From Dielma fastidiosa (GTDB lineage Bacteria > Bacillota_I > Bacilli_A > Erysipelotrichales > Erysipelotrichaceae): a stretch of 64,000 nucleotides of DNA. The position numbers and the translations under genes were made by a program. The notes beneath the pieces were generated by a model, which made no database searches, was not told the DNA's origin, and worked only from the letters and a program-made list of their open reading frames with translations. Positions 1-8,366 of this stretch are shown here, one piece after another. The stretch lies in NCBI RefSeq assembly GCF_000313565.1, contig NZ_HE578926.1, forward strand, positions 312,814 through 376,813. The letters are read 5' to 3'. Numbering within the stretch: the first letter of the stretch is position 1; each line of letters opens with the position of its first letter.

Positions 1-49
1 GTTGTCAATCAGACTCTTTTTCTAGTTATTATACTGAAATTAGCGGCCC

Positions 50-550
50 TTAACGGTACCATGTGACTTTCTTTGGATCATAGCGATCCTGTGATTCCTT
101 TACTTCATCAGGATAACCGACGGCCACAGCCGCAATTGGGATATAACGCTCATCAATTGCATAATAGTCCCGGAAGTTTTTGATTCTTTCCGCCCTAGGA
201 CCAATCGCGCACCAGCATGTGCCAAGGTTTAGATGGACAGCTTCCAGCAGCATATTTTCAATTGCCGCCGCAGCATCAACATATAAATATTCATCTGGCT
301 GGGAAGCTTCACGATCCCCCATTACGATGATCGCGCAGGACGCGGTTTTCATCATTCCTGTATAGGGCTGAAGCTCAACCATTGAATTCAAAGCCTCACG
401 GTTCTTCACTACTAAAAATCGCCATGATTGTGTATTGCGGGCCGTCGGCGCGCTCATAGCCGCCCTCAGCAAATCTTCAATTTTCGCCTCTTCAACTTCC
501 TGATCCGTAAATTTTCTAATACTTCTGCGCTTAACAATTTCTTCCAGCAT
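50..550 (-). CDS. Nitroreductase family protein
   Basis: A 166-residue FMN-dependent nitroreductase-like oxidoreductase, expected to use NAD(P)H to reduce nitro or quinone compounds in the cytoplasm. The family signature RRSIRKF is near the N-terminus (flavin phosphate binding), followed by SAPTARNTQSWRF, and the GTCWCAIGP segment typical of the C-terminal half. The start at 550 is chosen because AAAGGAG lies 8 nt before it; an ATG 18 nt upstream would put that ribosome binding site inside the gene. It is the last of three minus-strand genes after the SdpI-like gene. The physiological substrate cannot be read from the sequence. Confidence 0.85.
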   Translation of the reverse strand: MLEEIVKRRSIRKFTDQEVEEAKIEDLLRAAMSAPTARNTQSWRFLVVKNREALNSMVELQPYTGMMKTASCAIIVMGDREASQPDEYLYVDAAAAIENMLLEAVHLNLGTCWCAIGPRAERIKNFRDYYAIDERYIPIAAVAVGYPDEVKESQDRYDPKKVTWYR

Positions 551-577
551 TGGGAACACTCCTTTCATTTTATATGC

Positions 578-814
578 TTAACAGCTGGCCATAAATCCCT
601 GCTCACCCTGGGCAGCGGCAGCCTCCGCTTCCTGAATGGACAGAAATACACGCTGATGCAGCTGATCGATATCGATCACAAACTGCCCTTCACAGCCGCC
701 GTAGCTGTCAATACTAAAGGTCTGCTTATTCCCAACACATTCCAGATCCATGATCCTGCCTGAGAATAATACACCATTTATCAAATAATAAACACGCTGA
801 CCATTTTCGATCAT
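578..814 (-). CDS. Small hypothetical protein after SdpI-like gene
   Basis: Unrecognised 78-residue protein (starts MIENGQRVYYLINGV, ends QGFMASC) with three cysteines. Start chosen because GAGGTG lies 6 nt before the ATG at 814. The same frame stays open upstream and encodes a short hydrophobic stretch (about 20 residues including MAFLLIFVYAY), so a start at 862, 17 nt after the upstream gene's stop and possibly translationally coupled, would make a membrane-anchored form. I cannot decide between the two. It lies between the SdpI-like gene and the nitroreductase on the same strand, so it is probably cotranscribed. Confidence 0.5.
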   Translation of the reverse strand: MIENGQRVYYLINGVLFSGRIMDLECVGNKQTFSIDSYGGCEGQFVIDIDQLHQRVFLSIQEAEAAAAQGEQGFMASC

Positions 815-878
815 TCGCTTCACCTCACTATAAGCATACACAAAGATCAATAGAAAAGCCATCAAAATGATGGCCGAA

Positions 879-1514
879 TTAAAAGCGCACTCTGCGAGCT
901 GCCCGCCATGAGCAAAATACACAAAGGGCATAGCATGATACAAAAGTCAAAATCACCGCTGGCAGCATTACTAGATCCGCAACCAGCAGCACTGCCTCAG
1001 CACAGATCAGCAAACCGCCTAATACAAACAATACACCGCTCCAACGCTGGGTAACCGACCATGCAGCCTCATTTTTTAAGCTCCAATGAGTACGCAGTCC
1101 ATTGCCTGAATTCAGCTTTGATTTATGGAACATAAACCCAACCACTATCATCAGCAAACCAAACAGCAGACAGAGATAACGCGGCAGACTGATCGGGGTT
1201 AAGCCCTGATTCACATAACCGATATAGGCAAGTACATAAAGCATTGTCAGATTAACCACGATCAATGGCAATAAGGAACAAAGCCACGCCTTGCTGGCAG
1301 CTTCTGTATATTTCACGATGGCTAAACCGATGCCGCCCAAAAGCAGAGAAACCGCAAAAAATATCAGCAGTTCAAAGACTGAACCCATCCGATCCACAGC
1401 ACCTAATAAATCAAAATGCATCGGTATCTGAGATGGAAATAATATAAATGCAAAGATAAAACCAATTAAAGGCAGTATCATTAATAAAATCAAAACATTT
1501 TTTCTAGTATTCAT
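879..1514 (-). CDS. SdpI family membrane protein (DUF1648 + SdpI domain)
   Basis: A 211-residue integral membrane protein. The N-terminal helix is followed by FPSQIPMHFDLLGAVDRMGS, the DUF1648 signature, and later by THWSLKNEAAWSVTQRWSG, typical of the SdpI/YhfL domain. About six hydrophobic segments are visible. In Bacillus subtilis SdpI gives immunity to the SdpC toxin and senses it; here no sdpC-like gene is nearby, so function is known only to family level. The start at 1514 has GGAGTTGATAGG just before it. The C-terminus is rich in arginine (RAARRVRF). Confidence 0.8.
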   Translation of the reverse strand: MNTRKNVLILLMILPLIGFIFAFILFPSQIPMHFDLLGAVDRMGSVFELLIFFAVSLLLGGIGLAIVKYTEAASKAWLCSLLPLIVVNLTMLYVLAYIGYVNQGLTPISLPRYLCLLFGLLMIVVGFMFHKSKLNSGNGLRTHWSLKNEAAWSVTQRWSGVLFVLGGLLICAEAVLLVADLVMLPAVILTFVSCYALCVFCSWRAARRVRF

Positions 1515-1662
1515 CCTATCAACTCCATATATCTAACATTATACTCAAATTCAAGGTAAAATGGCAGTATGATTTTCAAATTCATAATCTTTTGTAAATA
1601 TTAAGAAACAAATTTAAAAGAATGCTTTATAATAATGACAATCGCTGACAGGAGATGAAGAA

Positions 1663-2154
1663 ATGAAAAAAGTAAATATACGCACCGCACTACCTGAAGA
1701 TACACCGCTGATTTATGATTTTATTATGAAGCTTGCGCAATATGAGAAAAAAGAAAAGGAAGTAAAAGCAACCCCTGAACTGTTATATGAAAGTCTTTTT
1801 GTCCGCCGTCAGGCAGAAGTATTAATGGCATTTGATGATGAACAGCCAGTTGGCTTTGCCCTTTATTTCCATAACTTTTCCACCTTTTTAGGGAAAGCCA
1901 ACCTCTACCTTGAGGATTTATATGTTGACGAGACTTACCGTCATCAAGGCATCGGCTCACAATTATTCAAAAGACTTGCGGAAATTGCTGTTGAGCGCAA
2001 CTGTGAACGTTTGGATTGGTGGTGTCTTGACTGGAATGCTTCCGCTATTAAGTTTTATACGCAGAAGCTGCATGCTGAACCTATGCATGAATGGACAGTT
2101 TACCGGCTTTGTGATAAAGCCTTGATACAGCTTGCCAAGGAGCCGCTGCTTTGA
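1663..2154 (+). CDS. GNAT acetyltransferase, SSAT/thialysine N-acetyltransferase-like
   Basis: A 163-residue GCN5-related N-acetyltransferase. The acetyl-CoA binding motif is YRHQGIGSQLFKRL (about residues 92-105). The segment LDWWCLDWNASAIKFY and the preceding LYVDETYR resemble the spermidine/spermine or thialysine N-acetyltransferase branch. Small-molecule amine acetylation in the cytoplasm is the likely reaction; the substrate is inferred, not shown. AGGAG precedes the start by 9 nt. Its stop overlaps the TTG start of the phosphoesterase (TTGA), so the two are translationally coupled. Confidence 0.85.
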   Translation: MKKVNIRTALPEDTPLIYDFIMKLAQYEKKEKEVKATPELLYESLFVRRQAEVLMAFDDEQPVGFALYFHNFSTFLGKANLYLEDLYVDETYRHQGIGSQLFKRLAEIAVERNCERLDWWCLDWNASAIKFYTQKLHAEPMHEWTVYRLCDKALIQLAKEPLL

Positions 2155-2960
2155 AGAAAAAGCTGATGATCATCGGCATCATATTTTTGCTGATTGCTGC
2201 ATATGCTTTATTTATCGAGGGTAAAATGTTGAAAATCTATACTTATGAATTAAATAAAACAGAAAAGAATCAGCCTTCTTTTAAGGTGATCCAGCTTTCT
2301 GATATCCATTTAAGCGACAGCTTCACATTGGATGATTTAGCAAGGCTGACCGTCAAGGTCAATGAACAAAAGCCTGATCTTGTTGTCTTTACCGGTGATC
2401 TGGTTGATCATTTCGCAAGCTTTGATCAGTTAGATGAAATAGCGCCGATCCTAGCTGACATCAACGCGCCCTTGGGCCGTTATGCGATTTGGGGCAATCA
2501 TGATTATGGCGGCGGCGGTGTTCGTTACTATGAGCAGATTATGAATGATGCCGGTTTCACCCTGCTGCAAAACAGCGGTGAATTGATTTCCTTAAACGAT
2601 CAGCACACACTCTGGCTCGCCGGTCTTGATGACGGCTTATTGGGTGATCCTGATTTAAGCTTGATTCCCGCGGCTGATGCTGATTACAATATTCTGCTGC
2701 TGCATGAACCAGATCTTGCCGATACTGGCTCAACGAAGGGTTATCAGCTCTTATTAAGCGGCCATTCGCACGGCGGACAGATATCACTGCCCTTCTTTAT
2801 TCCTTTTACACCGCCATTGGCAAGACACTATAAGCGGGGCTTTTATGATATGAATGATCAAACAACCAAGCATTATGTCAATGCCGGCATCGGCACCACC
2901 AAGCTGCCGATCCGCTTTATGAATCCGCCGCAGATTGCTGTATTCACCATCTATCTTTAA
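2151..2960 (+). CDS. Membrane-anchored metallophosphoesterase (YkuE/LpxG-like)
   Basis: A 269-residue calcineurin-like phosphoesterase with an N-terminal signal anchor (residues about 4-21, LMIIGIIFLLIAAYALF). Metal-binding blocks are in the expected order: QLSDIHL, VFTGDLVD, WGNHDYG and LSGHSHGGQ. The active site should face outward, as in YkuE-type enzymes. Start is a TTG overlapping the previous stop by 4 nt. Substrate unknown; homologues act on phospholipid or cell-wall-linked phosphates. Confidence 0.85.
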   Translation: MKKKLMIIGIIFLLIAAYALFIEGKMLKIYTYELNKTEKNQPSFKVIQLSDIHLSDSFTLDDLARLTVKVNEQKPDLVVFTGDLVDHFASFDQLDEIAPILADINAPLGRYAIWGNHDYGGGGVRYYEQIMNDAGFTLLQNSGELISLNDQHTLWLAGLDDGLLGDPDLSLIPAADADYNILLLHEPDLADTGSTKGYQLLLSGHSHGGQISLPFFIPFTPPLARHYKRGFYDMNDQTTKHYVNAGIGTTKLPIRFMNPPQIAVFTIYL

Positions 2961-2967
2961 ATCAAAT

Positions 2968-3000
2968 AAGGACTGAACTGCATAAGACAGTCCTTTTTCT
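2968..3000 (+). terminator. Intrinsic terminator after phosphoesterase
   Basis: AAGGACTG and CAGTCCTT form an 8-bp stem around a 12-nt loop, followed by a T-rich run. It ends the acetyltransferase-phosphoesterase pair. Confidence 0.85.
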
Positions 3001-3018
3001 TATTTACAATGTTTAACA

Positions 3019-3047
3019 TTGACAATTATACACACCAGGAGTATATT
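3019..3047 (+). promoter_or_regulatory. Sigma-A promoter of marR-ABC operon
   Basis: TTGACA (3019-3024) and TATATT (3042-3047) with a 17-nt spacer, close to consensus. It lies just upstream of the MarR-type operator and the MarR gene. Confidence 0.75.
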
Positions 3048-3058
3048 TCTACATATGA

Positions 3059-3076
3059 TAGTTAGTAAGCTAACTA
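3059..3076 (+). promoter_or_regulatory. Palindromic operator, probable MarR site
   Basis: TAGTTAG-taag-CTAACTA, two perfect 7-nt arms around a 4-nt centre, starting about 12 nt after the -10 box and ending 16 nt before the MarR start codon. The position over the transcription start suits autorepression by the adjacent MarR protein. Binding is inferred. Confidence 0.65.
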
Positions 3077-3092
3077 ATTAAGGAGGGGTTGA

Positions 3093-3521
3093 ATGAAACT
3101 GCCTTTATATTTGACAGTGTTTAAAACACATAACGCATTGAAAAACTGTACCAGACCGAGAATGGCTGTCTATGGCCTGTCACCGGGTCAGCCTAAGATT
3201 CTGCGTTATTTATCAAAGCGGGATCATTGGATGCAGAAAGAACTGGCAAACGCCTGTGAAATCAGCGCCGCTACCGTCAGCAATCTTTTATCAAAGATGG
3301 AAGAAGCCGGATTGATTACCCGCAGTGAAGCTCAGGATGACCGACGGGCTGGCAGTATCAGTATTACCGATGCCGGCCGTAAGGCAATTGAAGCGTGGAA
3401 TGAGGAATGTTTTACAATTGAAGCACGCGGTCTTCAGGGATTCAGTGAGGAAGAAAAAGCGGCTTTTGCTGATTATTTAAGCCGTATGTATAAAAATTTG
3501 AGTGGTAAAGAAATAGAATAG
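3093..3521 (+). CDS. MarR family transcriptional regulator
   Basis: A 142-residue winged-helix regulator. The recognition region is ELANACEISAATVSNLLSKMEEAGLI, written here as ELANACEISA followed by ATVSNLLSKM, with the wing DDRRAGSISITDAG. AAGGAGGGG precedes the ATG. It is the first gene of an operon with two ABC exporter half-transporters (12 nt gap), the usual arrangement in which a MarR protein represses an exporter until it binds the drug or its signal. A palindrome in the leader is the probable operator. Confidence 0.9.
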   Translation: MKLPLYLTVFKTHNALKNCTRPRMAVYGLSPGQPKILRYLSKRDHWMQKELANACEISAATVSNLLSKMEEAGLITRSEAQDDRRAGSISITDAGRKAIEAWNEECFTIEARGLQGFSEEEKAAFADYLSRMYKNLSGKEIE

Positions 3522-3532
3522 GAGATCACAGT

Positions 3533-5260
3533 ATGCTTAAAAAATTTTTTGTTTATTTTAAAGATTATAAAAAGCATTTAATCTTTGCGGCTGTCTGTGT
3601 CATGCTTGAAACCTTGTTTGAATTGATTATTCCGCTGATTATGGCAGATATCATCGACATCGGGGTGGCAAATCAAGACACACAGCTGATTTTAATTAAA
3701 GGTGCGCAAATGATATTCTGCGCGCTGATATCGCTGGCGCTGGGCATGGCCTATGCGCGGTTTGCGGCGACGGCCGGGCAAGGGTTTGGCAGTGAGCTAA
3801 GAAAAGCTGAATATCAGAAGGTGCAAAGCTTTTCCTTTGCAAATACCGATCATTTTTCTACCTCATCCTTAGTTACCCGTCTGACCAGTGATGTCAACGT
3901 CTTGCAGACAGCCATCTCTTCCGGCATCCGGCCGATTGTCAGAGCACCGTTTATGCTGGTTACTGCCTTAGGCATGGCAATCATGATCAATAAAGATTTA
4001 GCTGTTGTCTTTATGGTTGCGCTGCCGGTATTGGGAACCATTCTTTTTCTTATCGTAAGGACATTAAGACCGCTTTATGGCAAAATGCAGAAAGCCGTTG
4101 ATTTAGTCAACCGTGTCATTCAGGAGAATCTGATTGCCATCCGGGTCGTTAAATCCTATGTGCGCGGTACTTATGAAAAAGAAAAATTCGAAGAGGTTAA
4201 TTTTAATCTGCAGACAACCTCCGAAAAAGCCTTCCATTTCGCGGTATTAAATATGCCGGCCTTTCAATTTGTCATGTATTCAACGATCGTTGCGATTCTA
4301 TGGTTCGGCGGTCAGATGATTTTTGTCGGCAATATGAAGGTGGGTGAATTAACCGGCTTCTTAAGCTATGTACTGCAGATTTTAAATTCACTGATGATGA
4401 TTTCCAATGTCTTTATGATGCTGACCCGTTCCATCGCTTCAGCGGCCCGTATCCAAGAGGTTTTTGAGGAAGTGCCAAGTATTCAAAGTGATGAAAGCAA
4501 ACCGCTGACAGTTAAAGACGGCAATATTGACTTTGAACATGTCTATTTCAAATATAAAGAAGCGGCTCAAGAATATGTGCTTTCAGATATTAATCTTTCC
4601 ATTAAAGCCGGACAGACCATCGGCATTATCGGCGGCACCGGGTCAGCAAAGACATCGCTGATTCAGCTGATACCCCGGCTATATGATGTTTCCAAGGGAG
4701 CTGTGTTAATTGATGGGGTGAATGTTAAAGAATATCCTATTAAACATCTGCGGGATGCCATCGGCGTTGTGCTTCAAAAGAATACGCTGTTCAGCGGTAC
4801 GATCCGTGATAATCTGAAATGGGGCAATGAATCTGCGGATGATGAAGAGTTAATGGCGGCATGCCGGATTGCCTGTGCCGATGAATTTATTGAGCGCATG
4901 CCAAAGGGATTGGATACTGATCTCGGGCAGGGCGGCGTCAATGTTTCCGGCGGTCAGAAACAGCGGCTTTGTATTGCCAGAGCCTTACTAAAGAAACCCA
5001 AGGTGCTGATCTTTGATGATTCCACAAGCGCCGTTGATACAGGTACCGAAGCCAAGATCCGCAACGCATTAAATCATGAGCTGAAGGATACAACGAAGAT
5101 CATCATCGCGCAGCGAATTTCCTCTGTCCTGCATGCTGATCAGATCATTATTCTTGAAGGCGGTTATGTCAATGCTGCCGGTACTCATGAAAAGCTTTTA
5201 AAAACAAATCCGATTTATCAGGAAATCTATTTATCACAAAAGGAAGGGGCTGAGTTATAA
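3533..5260 (+). CDS. ABC multidrug exporter half-transporter, degenerate-site subunit
   Basis: A 575-residue half-transporter: six-helix type IV transmembrane domain (about 1-310) then an ATPase domain. Walker A is GGTGSAKT (about 367), with Ala where the family usually has Gly; the signature is VSGGQKQR; Walker B reads IFDDSTSAVD, so the catalytic Glu is replaced by Asp. These are hallmarks of the non-catalytic partner in heterodimeric exporters such as BmrC/BmrD, EfrAB or TM287/288. The next gene overlaps by 1 nt (TAATG) and supplies the consensus half. Probable role: efflux of hydrophobic drugs, controlled by the adjacent MarR protein. Confidence 0.88.
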   Translation: MLKKFFVYFKDYKKHLIFAAVCVMLETLFELIIPLIMADIIDIGVANQDTQLILIKGAQMIFCALISLALGMAYARFAATAGQGFGSELRKAEYQKVQSFSFANTDHFSTSSLVTRLTSDVNVLQTAISSGIRPIVRAPFMLVTALGMAIMINKDLAVVFMVALPVLGTILFLIVRTLRPLYGKMQKAVDLVNRVIQENLIAIRVVKSYVRGTYEKEKFEEVNFNLQTTSEKAFHFAVLNMPAFQFVMYSTIVAILWFGGQMIFVGNMKVGELTGFLSYVLQILNSLMMISNVFMMLTRSIASAARIQEVFEEVPSIQSDESKPLTVKDGNIDFEHVYFKYKEAAQEYVLSDINLSIKAGQTIGIIGGTGSAKTSLIQLIPRLYDVSKGAVLIDGVNVKEYPIKHLRDAIGVVLQKNTLFSGTIRDNLKWGNESADDEELMAACRIACADEFIERMPKGLDTDLGQGGVNVSGGQKQRLCIARALLKKPKVLIFDDSTSAVDTGTEAKIRNALNHELKDTTKIIIAQRISSVLHADQIIILEGGYVNAAGTHEKLLKTNPIYQEIYLSQKEGAEL

Positions 5261-7119
5261 TGGCAAGACAAATGAATTATAAACGGCCTAAGGATTTAAA
5301 ACGTACAGTTACTAAATTAATGGCTTATCTCGGCAATCATAAATTCGCTATGTTTATTGTCGCCATCCTGGTCATCCTTTCTGCCGGGGTTAATCTGGCT
5401 GGTACCTACATGCTGAAACCAACGATCAATTCCTTTATTCTTACTAAAGATCTGATGGGTCTGATGAAGATGGTTGCTACGATGGGCGGCATCTATTTAG
5501 CCGGTGTTTTATGTACGCTTGGCTATACACAGCTGATGGTAAAAATGGCCCAGCAAATTATTAAAGAGATCCGCAGTGATCTGTTTGCGAAGACACAAAA
5601 TCTGCCGCTTCGTTATTTTGACGCCCGTACCCACGGTGAACTGATGAGCCGGTTTACAAATGATATCGATGTTGTCGCGGATGCGCTGAATAATTCATTT
5701 ACGGCGGTCATTAATAATTTTGTGATGATTACCGGTACTGTGATCATCATCGTTGTCTTAAACTGGCGTTTATCCATTGTCGTATTGATTGCAATGCTGC
5801 TGATGACCCTGTTTATTCAAACCAGCGGTAAAAAAAGTAAGCATTATTTCAATAAGCAGCAAAAATATATCGGCTCTCTGAATGGATTTATCGAAGAAAT
5901 GGTGGAGGGTCAAAAGGTTGTAAAGGTATTTAATCATGAGGAAAAGGATTTTGAGGAATTTGTCAGACGCAATGAGCTGCTGCGTGAATCAGCCACCGAG
6001 GCACTGACTTATTCAGGTATCATGGTACCTGTCGTTGTCAGCATGTCCTATCTGAATTATGCGATATCAGCGATGATCGGCGGCTTTTTCTCAATTGCCG
6101 GCTTAATGGATCTCGGATCATTGGCGGCATATCTTGTCTATGTCAGACAGACGGCGATGCCAATTAATCAGTTTACCCAACAGATCAATTTTATTCTGGC
6201 GGCAATGTCCGGCGCGGAAAGAATCTTTGAAATGATGGATGAAGCTGAAGAAATTGATCAGGGTATTGTAACACTCGTTCGGGTCTGCAAAGATGAAAAC
6301 GGTGTGATGCATGAATGTGATACTACTACCGGTCATTGGGCATGGCGGCATCCGCATTCTGACGGTTCGGCTGAACTTGTTGAATTGAAAGGTGATGTAC
6401 GCTTTAAAGATGTCGTATTCAGTTATGATACAGGCCATGAAATCCTCCATGGCATCAATCTGTACGCTAAACCGGGTCAAAAGATCGCCTTTGTCGGCGC
6501 TACCGGTGCCGGTAAAACGACAATTACAAATCTGATCAACCGCTTCTATGAAGTAGACAGCGGCAGTATTACCTACGACGGCATTGATGTCAAATTGATT
6601 AAAAAAGATGATTTGCGCCGCTCTTTAGGCATGGTGCTTCAGGATACCCATTTATTTACCGGTACAATTGCCGACAACATCCGTTACGGCAACCTTTATG
6701 CCAGCGATGAGGATGTCATTAAGGCTGCCAAACTGGCTAATGCCGATTCCTTTATCCGGCGTCTGCCTGACGGCTATCAAACAATGCTGCACAGCGACGG
6801 CGCGAATCTTTCACAAGGTCAGCGTCAGCTGCTAGCGATTGCGAGAGCCGCTATTGCCGACCCGCCGGTACTGATTCTTGATGAAGCTACCAGCTCCATC
6901 GATACAAGAACCGAAAAGCTGATTGAAAAAGGCATGGATTCCTTGATGGAAGGCCGCACCGTCTTTGTCATCGCCCACCGCTTATCAACCGTCCGTAACT
7001 CAAAAGCAATCATGGTTCTTGATCAAGGCCGTATTATTGAACGCGGCAGTCATGATGAACTGATTGCTCAGGAAGGCACTTACTATAAGCTGTACACCGG
7101 TCAGTTTGAATTATCATAA
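5260..7119 (+). CDS. ABC multidrug exporter half-transporter, consensus-site subunit
   Basis: A 619-residue half-transporter pairing with the preceding gene. Transmembrane domain about 25-330; a linker of about 40 residues rich in His and charged residues follows, as in other large subunits of this group. The ATPase domain has Walker A GATGAGKTT (about 413), signature LSQGQRQ and Walker B LILDEATSS with the catalytic Glu intact. GGAAGGGG precedes the start, which overlaps the previous stop by one base. Together they should form a heterodimeric exporter with one active and one degenerate ATP site. Confidence 0.9.
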   Translation: MARQMNYKRPKDLKRTVTKLMAYLGNHKFAMFIVAILVILSAGVNLAGTYMLKPTINSFILTKDLMGLMKMVATMGGIYLAGVLCTLGYTQLMVKMAQQIIKEIRSDLFAKTQNLPLRYFDARTHGELMSRFTNDIDVVADALNNSFTAVINNFVMITGTVIIIVVLNWRLSIVVLIAMLLMTLFIQTSGKKSKHYFNKQQKYIGSLNGFIEEMVEGQKVVKVFNHEEKDFEEFVRRNELLRESATEALTYSGIMVPVVVSMSYLNYAISAMIGGFFSIAGLMDLGSLAAYLVYVRQTAMPINQFTQQINFILAAMSGAERIFEMMDEAEEIDQGIVTLVRVCKDENGVMHECDTTTGHWAWRHPHSDGSAELVELKGDVRFKDVVFSYDTGHEILHGINLYAKPGQKIAFVGATGAGKTTITNLINRFYEVDSGSITYDGIDVKLIKKDDLRRSLGMVLQDTHLFTGTIADNIRYGNLYASDEDVIKAAKLANADSFIRRLPDGYQTMLHSDGANLSQGQRQLLAIARAAIADPPVLILDEATSSIDTRTEKLIEKGMDSLMEGRTVFVIAHRLSTVRNSKAIMVLDQGRIIERGSHDELIAQEGTYYKLYTGQFELS

Positions 7120-7235
7120 GCCATTTCCCCTTTCTCATGCTCCTAATGTTTATGAAATATTATCAAAAATAGACTAAAATATTTTCGTAAAATAAGGTAT
7201 AATAGATAAGTATAGAAATTTGAAGGGGGATACTC

Positions 7236-8012
7236 ATGCGCAGCTCCAAAGCCGAAATTGAAAAAAGACGTGAAAATATCATCACTTATCTGCTGGAAAA
7301 TGGTGAATCTAACATTGAAGACATTGCCAGCTATCTTTCTATTTCAACCTTAACGGTACGCAGAGATATCGAAGAATTCAAGGCGAATCAAATTATTGGT
7401 CAAAAAAACGGCAATCTGAAGCTGAATGATGATTTTAAGCTTAAATTAAAACAAAATAAATATTCGCGTGAACGCAAAGCCATTCAGAAAGAAGCGGCCA
7501 AGCATGTCGAAGAAAATGATGTATTGTTTATAAATACCAGCTATACAGCATTAGGTACCGTAAAATATATCAAGGATATACATTGTACCATCATTACGAA
7601 TAACACCAACATTGTCAACATTGAACGTGATAAGTCCATTGTAGCCCTGCTTACCGGCGGTGAAATCCGTGAACCTCGAAGCTCAATTGTCGGTGAAATT
7701 GCCTATAATACGATCTCACAGATCAAAGCTAATAAATGTATCATCGGTGTTGACGGTATCAGTCTTGAAAGCGGATTGAGCTCATCCATACTGCATGAAG
7801 CCAGCATCACCGAATTGATGCTTAAATGCTGTACCGGTGAATGCTTTGTCGTTGCCAGCAGCGAGCGGATCAATAAAACTGACCGTTTCTTCTGCGGCAG
7901 CTTAGATTTGGTGGATACAATCATCACTGATAATAAGGTTGATATGCTGGCTGTTTATGAATTCAGACGCCGCGGTATCGAGGTCATCATCGTTAACCCA
8001 GATAAAGCATAA
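7236..8012 (+). CDS. DeoR family transcriptional regulator
   Basis: A 258-residue DeoR/GlpR-type regulator: N-terminal helix-turn-helix (residues about 10-60; SISTLTVRRDIEEF is the recognition part) and a C-terminal sugar-phosphate sensing domain with LTGGEIREPRSSIVGE and IIGVDGIS. The -10 box TATAAT is at 7198-7203; the -35 is weak. It lies tail-to-tail with the ascorbate-type PTS genes, the likely regulon. The inducer is probably a phosphorylated sugar acid, by family analogy. Confidence 0.88.
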   Translation: MRSSKAEIEKRRENIITYLLENGESNIEDIASYLSISTLTVRRDIEEFKANQIIGQKNGNLKLNDDFKLKLKQNKYSRERKAIQKEAAKHVEENDVLFINTSYTALGTVKYIKDIHCTIITNNTNIVNIERDKSIVALLTGGEIREPRSSIVGEIAYNTISQIKANKCIIGVDGISLESGLSSSILHEASITELMLKCCTGECFVVASSERINKTDRFFCGSLDLVDTIITDNKVDMLAVYEFRRRGIEVIIVNPDKA

Positions 8013-8013
8013 T

Positions 8014-8038
8014 AAAACCTGCCAAACGGCAGGTTTTT
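8014..8038 (+). terminator. Intrinsic terminator after DeoR gene
   Basis: AAAACCTGCC-aaac-GGCAGGTTTTT starts two bases after the DeoR stop codon. Six G:C-rich pairs plus A:T pairs with a U run on the plus strand. Confidence 0.85.
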
Positions 8039-8081
8039 ATTTCATCGCTGTGCGAGCAAGTGCACAGTTGAAAGGGATGAA

Positions 8082-8363
8082 TTATAGAATTGACGCATTC
8101 TTTAGTTTCTCAGTAATTTCCGCTTCTGAGAGAACATTCTGCAGTCCGATAACCTGTGTCTTGCCGCCTTGATTAAATGATCCTTCAAAGGACAGCGGAC
8201 AGAGGATGATATCATAATTAGCCGCTGATGAAATAGCATCACCGACACTAGTATGATCAATTTGCGCCTCAACCTGATGCTTTTTAAAAATAGCTTCTAC
8301 CTTCATTTTAATCAGCATGCTTGAACCCATGCCATTGCCGCAGGCAACCATAACCTTTAACAT
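8082..8363 (-). CDS. PTS sugar transporter subunit IIB, ascorbate (SgaB/UlaB) type
   Basis: A 93-residue cytoplasmic phosphocarrier. The phosphocysteine is Cys8 in VACGNGMGSS, the lactose/ascorbate IIB pattern. It takes phosphate from a IIA protein and passes it to sugar bound by the IIC subunit, whose gene lies 3 nt upstream. No IIA domain is encoded in this cluster or elsewhere in the window, so IIA must come from outside. Substrate is inferred only as an ascorbate-like sugar acid or related compound. Confidence 0.85.
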   Translation of the reverse strand: MLKVMVACGNGMGSSMLIKMKVEAIFKKHQVEAQIDHTSVGDAISSAANYDIILCPLSFEGSFNQGGKTQVIGLQNVLSEAEITEKLKNASIL

Positions 8364-8366
8364 ATT

